16,629 nt of DNA, taken from positions 198,798-215,426 of the forward strand of contig WELB01000202.1 of NCBI GenBank assembly GCA_009602725.1, in the 5' to 3' direction. Positions 1 to 8,409 of the stretch are shown one piece after another (within the stretch, counting starts at the first letter, position 1; each line of letters starts with the position of its first letter). The DNA comes from Spirogloea muscicola (Eukaryota; Streptophyta; Zygnematophyceae; Spirogloeales; Spirogloeaceae). The translations under genes and the position numbers were made by a program. The notes under the pieces were generated by a model that was given only the letters and a program-made list of their open reading frames with translations, searched no databases and was not told the DNA's origin.

Positions 1-53
1 GCCCGGCCGCCGCCGCCGCCGCCGGCGGAGGCGCCGCCGGCGGCCGGCGGGGC
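1..53. repeat. GC-only CCG/CGG-rich leader before the Myb gene
   Basis: The first 53 bases are almost purely C and G, built of repeated CCG and CGG triplets. A CCG run is followed by GGCGG, GCGCCGCCGG and GGCCGGCGG, so the two halves can pair with each other. It lies directly upstream of the start codon at 54 and is probably 5' untranslated leader or proximal promoter. Strong secondary structure is an inference from complementarity; I did not compute a fold. Confidence 0.6.
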
Positions 54-3000
54 ATGGCCAAGAAGCGCGGGTACTCGCGGTGGAGCGACGAGGAGGAGCA
101 CGCGCTGTGCTCGGGCGTGCAGCAGTACGGCGAGGGCAAGTGGAAGCGCATCCTGGCCGACCCCCGCCTCGGCCGCACGCTGCTCGGCCGCACCAACGTG
201 GACCTCAAGGTGACAAGCTGCAGCGCCCTGCCTGGCAGCGCCTTGCTGCCTCCCTCCTGCGCCTCACATTCTGCCCGCCGCCGCCGGCCGCCTCGACCAC
301 CGGCGCGGCACAGGGCCTCGGCGCAGCGTGTCCTTGGACCCCGCCGCTCAGCGCCGTGCCTGACTCCTGCGCTCTCATGCCTGACTCTTGCTCTTCCACG
401 CCTTGGCGGTGCTGCTGGCCAGGACAAGTGGCGGACCATGAGCAGCGCGGAGGCCGCATCCAAGTCGCGGTGGGGCATTGAGCAGAGCCACAGCCCCTTG
501 AGGTCAGCCCCCCTGACCTTGCCACAAACCCTAGTCTGGATGGGGAACATGCTCACCACAGCAGCCCCCGTGCAGCCTCCCTCGCCTCGCTAGGTCCTGA
601 GGACCATGGCTTCAGTGGTCATGCGTGGAGTTCTTGTCATGACGGCTCCTGATACGAGCGAGTGGCTGGGAGGAGCGGGACACCACGATATGCTCATCGT
701 CCGTGTGCCTTAGCTGCTACTCTGCTGCAGCCCCCCTTCTCAAGCCTCTCTGTATTCGTCGACTTCTAGCCGACACCGCAACAACTGAATGTATGAGAGA
801 GCCACCAGTCCTCTTGGTGAGGTAGGGTTTTGGCAATGTAGAACGGGCTCATTCATCAATGTCAGCCCCTCATGACTTGGTGCTGGCTTGTGATGGTGCC
901 AATGACAGGGAGCTGCCAGTCTCACGCGCCATCACACGAGCCGTAGGCGCAAATGGCGCGGCCCGTGCAAGGGGTATGTTCATCAAGGGACCAGAGGACG
1001 AGTTGGAAAGGGTGGCCTTGTCAACGGGCATGACCTCCAGCAGTAGCATTCTCTCGGCTGAGGAAGATGCCCCTCTGCCTCCAGCTTTCGCCTGCCACAA
1101 GTCAGGCCTTATCGGCCTCGACAGTCTGGCTGATCCACGCGGTCCGCCCCCTCTTGCCCCTGCATGTCTTGTCAAACTATGAATGAGCAAGCCAACTGCC
1201 TGTATCTAGCAACTGGCTTTGCAGCCACCATTGCATCACATGTCTTGACGTGCTGTATACAAACTTCTTCACAACAGCAACTTGAGGGGGTGTTGATTAC
1301 TTCTTAACTTTGTCAACATTTCAGGTCATGCACATGGAGAAGTGCAGTCTCAGGGAAAGAAACGGCAGCACAGAGGGGATATCGGCGCTCGTCTGCAGAG
1401 CACCAACCTCAATCTCCATATCAGTGAGGATGAGAGGGTAGACAAGACGCCACTTGAGGAGCTTTGCGGTCTCTTGCCATCGGAGGTGTCAACACAGCAT
1501 CGTGACAACAAACCAGACCATCCTGTTAAGCAGGACATGCCACAGCAGGATGCTGTGGAAGTTGAAGCCAAGAAGCAGAAGACGGACACCTGTGCCAGGT
1601 GACACCCTGCAGCCTCAGGAAAGCCTTGCCTGTTGTGAAGGTGTGCACAGTGGATTACCAAAGCCACTTTGGTTGAGCTTGTCTCAGTTAAGTATGTCGA
1701 TCCTACTCTGCTCTATGCTTAGTGACCTGACTTGCTTTTGGCATGAGCAGGTCAAACAGTGCAGGTAATGGAGCACATCGTCCGCGTCCTCTACTGCTAC
1801 ATCTGTGGAAAGCAGTGGCTGCTGCCACCTATGCTGGACCATTCCGAAGGTATGGGCAGGAGTAAGCAACTTGAACTGGCATCTATTCGTTGGCTGATGC
1901 TGGCGACAAGGCAGCCGGATGCAGATATGCTGTTGTTGACTTGACGGGAGATGCTTCTGTAATGCACACAGTGAGCATTTGGCACTCTCTTCGAACAGGG
2001 TTCACCATTAATATCTGTTTTGGTGGGTTGACAGACTTGCAGCTTTGCCGGATGACTATGTTGGCAAAATCCAGAAGCCTTGCTGTTTGACTTCAATCCG
2101 TCGACGAATCGAGGTAGGTCACATGGCTGCTGTACAGACTTGGCTGCCCTGCAATACAGGAACCTGAATCACGATGGCTCTTCATCCTCGTGCAGATGAA
2201 AGATGGCAATGATGGTTTTGTACGTAGCTGTATCCATCTTGTCAGCAAAGACTCAACGCCCGTTGTTCCTGCAGGACGATGCGGCCTATAGTCTAAAAGC
2301 TCTGGAGAGGGATTTGCTTCTGATGATGACAAATGCAATGGTGCGCTCTTGATGTCATATACTCTACATAGATGAAATACTTATAATCACCATATTTGTC
2401 TTCTGATGCAAACATCTTAATTGCGACAAATCCATATATGTAGCTTTGTCGGGCTATTCAGCATTGTACCATAGTGTAAGCCAGCAAAAGTGAGGGGTCA
2501 GCTGTTGTAGGTCTGACTATCTTATGGGTCGTTGTCATTACCGAGCAGGTATTCTACAAAGCAGGATCTGTCCAGTACGATATGGCAAGTCAGTTGAAGA
2601 GTTACACCAGGAAGCTTATGAAGGTGAGGTTCAATTGGTTTTTGAGCTTGTTCAATCAGGTTGCATTTTGCATGTGGAAAGTGCAGTAGGCATGCGGATA
2701 GTGTACAACGAGTCACATGGCTTACCATCACCTGGCTCCTGAATGTAGGAACACAAAGATGCTGCTGAAACGGCAACAACATGCAAGGAGGTTGTAGCAG
2801 TCAAGGCTGAAACGAGTGATGATCAAAGGTGACTTTGCCTACTGCGTTGTGCTCTTAATTGTCTGCAGTCTGGACATTGACCCTACATACAGATTGTCGT
2901 GAAGTTTTCAATCTGTCAATCTGCTGCCTTACATGCTTGTGTTATATGGATCACATCTATCCACTTACAGCTTGGCACACCACTGCTGTGCAAAGCAGGG

Positions 3001-4529
3001 GCGTAGTATGTGATATCCAACTTGCGGAAGCAATCCAGAGGGAATGTGAAGAGCGAAGCAGGAAGCTCCTTGTGGCTAGTCCATCATGTGATGGGCTTCA
3101 GCCCTTCCATTTCGAAGTCACTCGCAAGCGGAGGACATCGAGGGCTTCGAGAACTGCAGCCACGCAAAATCGCATAGCACTGCAGACGCAGCAGCAATTA
3201 GGACTTGCCACCTTACATGATACGCACTCCTATGACTCCTCTGTGAGCAAAGTGCCAACATCTGAAGATAAGAGAAGATCCAGGAAACAGGAGGAGGAGG
3301 AGGAGGAAGTAGCGGCTATGCTTGTTGGAATAAGTAGCGGCCAAGCTTTTGACTTTGGCAACTCAGCCAGCTGTGTGACTGTGAAGTTGCACACCGGACA
3401 AGGCGATCACCCTCCTGCAATGCAAGTCATGGAGGATCTGATGCTTCTTGATGAGGCCCTGAAGAGACGTGCAGAAAAGGCTAGCAAACCAGAATCCGAC
3501 GAGCATCGAGAGGAATCAGCAGGGCTGGAGGCAGCTGCCAGTACAACTGGGACAAGGCAGTCGAGCAGCGCAAGCGGATTGCTGTAAGCAGAATCTCTGC
3601 AGCATAGCTGTCTACTTTTACTGCTGCAATGCCATTCCTCTCTTAGTAAAGCAGTAGCTTTTACTCAGGAGTATTTGCATGGACTTAGTGTGGATGAGAG
3701 AAATTGTTGTACATCAACAATGAAAGAGGAACTAATGTCTGGCCTCCCTTCTGGCCATCTTGCTGAGCGTGCAGTACAGAAAGCCGGGCCACAGGACAGC
3801 AGGGTTTCAAGCACACCGAGAAAGGACAGGCTCACAGAAGAAGAATTGGAACTGCCATTGAGGAGATGATGGAGATTGACAAGCGAAACAGCGAGTCAAC
3901 AAGTCATCTGTTGCCTTCAGAGGTGCTGAGCTTGAAGCACAAGTGGCAAATGCGATGGCAGCTGCAGCTTGCAGAGGTCAAAGTGGAGGAAGATATAGAC
4001 AAAATAGTTGGTAGCCACTCAGTGCAGGAGGAGCTTGTCGAGAGGCCTTCTCATTCAGGAGATGAGGGAAGGAATTGCTCCTCAAGAGCAGCTAAGGATC
4101 ATGAGGGCGTGGCTCTGGCATCTAGTACTTGGCTGTTTCCTGGGGGATGCAGCCCACCAACCAGCGCTGGACAGGCGGCTGCTAGTGAAGAGTCTTTACT
4201 AAAAGAGACGCTTCTTTCTCGGCCTGGCCTTTCCCCTTCCTCTCAACCGTCAGACGCTGTGCATGGTGAGTAACGCCATGTCTGGTCAGTCTTGCAACTT
4301 GTTAGTTAGGCTGCAGAGTTGATGCTTATCAGTTGCTATTCATCGTCTTACTAATTGTATGCCTGATGGATCCATTTGTACTCGCCCTTACTGCACAGGT
4401 TTATGGTGCCCTCGAGGATCGAGTATCATACAGTGGGGTGGTGGGCTTCAGCGGCCACTTCCGTTGAGGCCCATAGCTAGCAACTCGTTGCTTAGGATCA
4501 AGCTTAGTGATAATGCCCCGGCACTCTAG
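54..4529 (+). CDS. Telobox Myb-bromodomain protein, 14-exon model
   Basis: Predicted nuclear chromatin reader of 771 residues. Exons: 54-209, 423-502, 562-593, 731-790, 866-973, 1325-1598, 1751-1849, 2035-2113, 2275-2340, 2549-2623, 2749-2828, 2999-3583, 3775-4265, 4399-4529. All introns are GT-AG and every junction keeps phase. Residues about 6-60 form a Myb/SANT domain ending in VDLK-DKWRTM, the telobox signature of plant telomere-repeat-binding (TRB-type) proteins; intron 1 splits it. Residues about 247-343 form a bromodomain: RPLLLHLWKAVA (helix Z), DDYVGKIQKP, SIRRRIEDD, ALERDLLLMMTNAMVFYKAG. The linker holds a basic patch (KKRQHRG). The C-terminal half is charged, with an acidic run (QEEEEEEV) and helical segments, and matches no family I know. 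Plants have SANT-bromodomain proteins, but a telobox Myb in that position is unusual. The bromodomain exons are the most certain. Exons 3-5 rest only on splice sites and phase. The 3' end might instead be the TAA at 3585-3587. Confidence 0.72.
210..422 (+). other. Intron 1 of the Myb-bromodomain gene, 213 nt and stop-free
   Basis: The intron starts GTGACAAG and ends GGCCAG, between the codons for VDLK and DKWRTM. Its length is a multiple of three and it has no stop in the gene's frame, so an unspliced message would stay open to the stop after position 590. Splicing is strongly supported, because removing it restores the contiguous telobox motif. Confidence 0.8.
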
Positions 4530-4842
4530 GTGTAGCTTACAGATCTCCTGCAGACCCTTTGTCTACCAAGACATTGCTGTTGAAACATCTGACCTGGACG
4601 TGCCATTCACAAAGATGTCCAAGACAGGCACAGCTACAAGTGCTGCTTTGCTTAGCAGCGTCATCTGCCTAAACAGGTGGTGCATCTGCATCATGGTAGC
4701 TACTTCAGACTACATTGTCTTCTTCATGTACACTGCTAAACCGCCTCAAAGTGAAGCCCTTCCAGCCACATAAGAAGTCACATGCCATACAGATGTATAT
4801 TCACAAAATCTTTAACAGAATATGCGGAGGACAACATCAGGG
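4530..4842. other. Convergent spacer between Myb-bromodomain gene and ARP3
   Basis: This is 313 bases between two stop codons facing each other. I see no exon of either neighbour here; short open frames on the plus strand resemble nothing known. On the minus strand TGTAA reads at 4540-4536. That is the usual green-algal polyadenylation element and lies about 300 bases past the ARP3 stop, so it could serve ARP3. No TGTAA was found on the plus strand here for the other gene. Confidence 0.4.
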
Positions 4843-6705
4843 TTACGAGCCAGCTCTTTGGACAGGTTTGGTGCGGCAGACTGATGGACCATACTCATCG
4901 TACTCTGCCTTGGTGTGGCATGCCTGCAGTCAAGAGAATGCTGTATTGGTCAGTTGTACATTAATGTGCCTACAATCAACCCATCTGCTCACAAGCACTT
5001 TCTTGACAATACCAGTAGTCGCACAATTCCCATCATCGGAGCTGGTCACAGGGGATACTTAGAGCAGTCACGTTGCCAAGATCAGCCAAGCGATGTGGTG
5101 CTAGGTGTAGCCAGGAAATCTACTTGCTGAAAACTTGAGGAGGAGGCCACCACAGAGCCGCCAAACCAGACGGCATTCTGTTTCAAGGAATGGTTGATAA
5201 CATTCACTTCAACAGCAGGTAGGTCCTGCCCCACAAGGTAATCAACCAGACCGTCCTCATCAGTCCTCAAACTCACTTGATGGCATAGAGCAGATGTCGA
5301 TGTGCAAGCATGCGTACAGCCCAGCAGTCCTTGAAAGGCCACGCAAAAGTCTCAATGGCAGTGAGGACCTGTTGCCTCAACGACTGAGCATGTCGGGTAG
5401 CAGCTAAGTGTAGACGAGAGTCCACCAGCTTTCGCAGATCCCGTTGCAGCCGCCGTGGAAAATCTTTGAAGAGAGTGGAGCCTCCTGAGAGCAGTATATT
5501 CTGATCCCACCAGAGAGTCTTGAGTATGAAGATATGGTGGAGGTTGCTGACCAAAGACGCACAAAGGAGCTCCACACCTTTAGGATATAGCATGGGACAG
5601 CTTGCACACCTTATATAGAGCCCTTCGCGTGTCTATGGGAGACAGCTGTATGCAGCTGTCAATAAGCTCTGGCAAGGGCGTCTGGAAGTTGCTGCCGCAG
5701 AGGCCAGGGGAAAAGTACACCTGCATGCATCCGACGATGTTATCCTGGCTGTCTGCTGACACTGCCAAGTGGGCAACATATTGCTCCTCGCCCGCGACAA
5801 GGTCACAGACACGCTGTACTTAGCAGCATGCATCATGCCAGTACCTCTGGAATGACAAATCTCTCCTGGCAAACGCGCACCCTGTACTGCTGCCCTGTTC
5901 TCTGGTTGCTCCCCACCCACTCTCTCAAGTACTTCTCAGGCTCCTTCTCATGCTTAGCGGTCTCCTGTGCTCAAGAAATGTCAGATTGAGCTTTAGTTGC
6001 TCAAAGCGCAGTGTTGCAATCTCTGCTACTCGTGGAATGACCAGTAAACCCACAAGAGATGTAAACAGTCAGGTAATGCAAGCACATTCGAGCGCACTTT
6101 GATTCAGAAAGGCAGCATACTTTCTGAATGTCTGAACAGGTGTAGCAGTGGGCCTCTTTGATACGCCTTGCAACATCAAGCGGCTCATCAGCCAGCAGCC
6201 TCTCTCCTCGTTTCTGCTTGAAAGTAGGGGTTCAGAGATCCAGCCATCATTACATTACGTCCACTTCATTTCATGCAGTTGTGACAGGACCTCACACCGT
6301 GTTTTGAGTGTGTAGGTAGAGTACCCGCAGAAGCTGCTGAAGAAAGGAGGACAGATCTCGTCCTGCAATAGGGTATGACTTGATAGCAGACTCAACAACA
6401 AATCCCTCTGCAACAGGTACCACATGCGTGATTCCGTCGCCAGAGTCCACCACCACGCCAGAGACTGCTGTCTATGCAACAGACAGAGGTGCAGGATGAA
6501 AGAGCTCTTGACAAAGTATGTTGCCTTGGGAGGCCGGCCTACAAGGATGGACAAAGAGATTAGAATAGCTACAAAACTGCAGCTCTCAACTTCATGCCTT
6601 GCACATGGGGAAGGCCTGCAAAAACAACGGACCTGGTCTGTGCTGTAATTGCCTGCCAGGGCAAGCACTGCTTGGTCAGCAATGTGGAGACCTCGAACGT
6701 TGAAT
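4843..6705 (-). CDS. ARP3: Actin-related protein 3, C-terminal two thirds, 8 exons
   Basis: ARP3 is one of the two actin-like subunits of the Arp2/3 complex, which nucleates branched actin filaments. Minus-strand exons: 6705-6633, 6471-6325, 6213-6121, 5964-5845, 5720-5610, 5500-5369, 5225-5124, 4923-4843. They give 285 residues. After the first exon every junction is phase 0 and GT-AG. Landmarks in order: [37 protein letters not shown] (second phosphate loop), [52 protein letters not shown] (adenosine loop), [20 protein letters not shown], and [18 protein letters not shown] before TAA. About 130 N-terminal residues usual for the family, including the first phosphate loop, are not found. The first exon begins with the third base of a codon, so an upstream exon is needed. 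A retrotransposon remnant lies 47 bases upstream of it. The gene is either split by a transposon-bearing intron with its 5' exons missed, or broken. Confidence 0.93.
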
Positions 6706-6751
6706 CTACACACAGAAAAGGTTGGTGTTATAATTGTATTAATCACTTCTA

Positions 6752-7621
6752 TCATTTGTCGCCGACCAGATCGACGCCGACCAGATCGACACGCCTCGTC
6801 CGAGGGACTCCATTGCGGAGGAGGATGGGCATCACCCCAGTGCTCTCCAACGCCACTTGATATCCCGCCTCCTTGACGATGCCATACATGGCGTCACGTA
6901 GGAGGTTGTGGGAGCCCGTGCGCTCACTGCCTTTGGCACACCTGAGCATGTGGTCACCCATGAGCAATGCATCATGCTCAATAAGCCCACATTCACATTG
7001 GGTCACCCCTGCCAAGCACAGGGATGGCAAGCCAAGACGGCGGCGCATAGCATCGCAAAACAAAGCATTCTCCATCCGCAAGCCCGCATGCAAAGGCAAA
7101 GCGCGGAGCCACTCAGACGCTCCCAGAGACGAAACAGATAGGAGCCGAGCCTGGCCTCGAGCATCTCCTTGGAGGAGACTCCGGAGATGCTCCAGTGGTT
7201 GCTCGTCTGCAGCACGGGTAAACCGCGATTGAGCCTTGACATCAGAAACGTCAGCCCAGGCAGCAAAACTAACAGGCTCATTTACCAGAGGCGGGTATGC
7301 GGCAAAGAGGTCCTGTTGGCATGCTTTGAGAGTCACTTGGAAAGGCAGACTCCCCTGAACCACGGTACTGATGTGAGGCGCCAACACACGTTGTTGCCCA
7401 AGGAGGAATCGTCCAGATATGGACGAAGCCACCTGGGCCCAGCAGCCAAGGTACGCTGGTCTGCACAAGCGGACCAAGGGGCGACAACCAAGCCCACCGA
7501 GACGGATGGGCAGCGTACATTGCACCAGTGCTGCTGGGGACTGCTCTAGAAGTGGGTGAGCAATCATGTCAGCTAGGCATCGTTGGAGCCTGACATCTAT
7601 GGATGCATAGACCTCATCCAT
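6752..7621 (-). mobile_element. Non-LTR retrotransposon remnant, C-terminal part of polyprotein
   Basis: An open frame of 289 residues resembles the region after the reverse transcriptase core in algal and other non-LTR retrotransposons. It has LPIRLGGLGCRPLVRLCRPA, then a long helical stretch, then a Cys/His block (CECGLIEHDALLMGDHMLRC), then SHNLLRDAM and a tail ending RTRRVDLVG. That tail resembles the start of the nuclease-like region where RPADV usually occurs. No reverse transcriptase catalytic motif (such as FADD) is seen upstream: an in-frame stop lies 13 codons before the first ATG, and 7622-8409 has no convincing RT sequence. The copy therefore looks 5'-truncated. It also stops soon after the nuclease-like motif, so the 3' part is lost too. 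Same strand as ARP3 and apparently within its 5' intron. Confidence 0.75.
6761..6790. repeat. Perfect 15-bp tandem duplication
   Basis: The sequence GCCGACCAGATCGAC occurs twice in direct succession at 6761-6775 and 6776-6790. It lies at the 3' end of the retrotransposon frame, where it encodes the repeated VDLVG-VDLVG on the minus strand and keeps frame. Confidence 0.95.
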
Positions 7622-8409
7622 GGAAGTGGAGAAGTCGGTGGGACTGCTGGCGGGTTCTTACCACCAATTGCCACGTGGTGCATACCATGGCACATCTATG
7701 GAGCCTTTGGTACCAAAAAGAAAAGAAAGGGCTCGCCCATTGAGGATAGGGGCTGGACAAGCCAGCCCAAAGGGACCCTTGCTCTCTTGGAGTCTCTCTC
7801 TCTAGTATTGCGCACACGTCCCATATTAGCGTTGCTTTCCATCAGGATTTCTGCTGTTCTTCTCACATAGTGACCATGTTATATGCACACCATGGCCTGA
7901 TGCTGTCGCTCACTCAAGATCGCTTCGAGATTCTTGCGCAAGCCATAACACAAATGACGTGTGTCCAGTATGAACACCCTCACATCCCATTGGTTCCAGG
8001 CACGTGTCTTCGACGCCGTAGCAAGGGCCAGGCGGGAATGCTGCACTTGCGTGCTGGTAGAGCACTGGCTGCTATTTCTGGCTTGAAAAGGTACTGATGC
8101 TTCCACTGACCAGCAATCAGACTAGTGGCTCTTGCCTCGAGCTTCGTGAGAAGCTTTTACCTCTTTGTTCCCCTACGCCACATTGTGGATGACAGCAGAC
8201 GGTCATACCTCTGAGTCTCGTCCCAGCTTCATACAGTCAAAAGCCGCGGACAGAGCTGCAAGTCTGTGTCAGGTGTCCCGGATCGTCTGTGCACGTGGGC
8301 GCCAAGCACAAGTAAAGCCGCCACCCCGTGCCACCATCCCACTTGACAATGCCACATGCTCAGCAGCTCATACCTGATTTTCCTCAGACACCCAGTACAA
8401 TCATAAAGC
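7622..8409. other. Unassigned spacer between retroelement remnant and AP-3 delta
   Basis: These 788 bases hold only short open frames on both strands, none of which I recognise. I looked on the minus strand for ARP3 N-terminal motifs (the GTGYTK phosphate loop, IGDEA, WPIRHG) and found none. A minus-strand segment 8255-8209, flanked by TTGCAG and GTATGA, could be an alternative last exon of AP-3 delta, because its entry phase fits a GTAAGA donor at 8480. That is weak. Confidence 0.4.

Noticed and set aside
205-525. 106-codon open frame on the minus strand over the Myb exons
   Set aside because: It overlaps the well-supported Myb exons and is a by-product of GC-rich sequence with few stops.
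2859-2998. Start of the 242-codon frame at 2859 as a separate gene
   Set aside because: The first 47 residues look like translated intron. The acceptor CAAAGCAG at 2998 joins 2828 in phase and continues the Myb-bromodomain protein.
6255-6755. 166-codon minus-strand frame as a single gene
   Set aside because: It mixes ARP3 exon 6705-6633, intron sequence and out-of-frame exon 6471-6325 (the WWW reading of VVVDSG).
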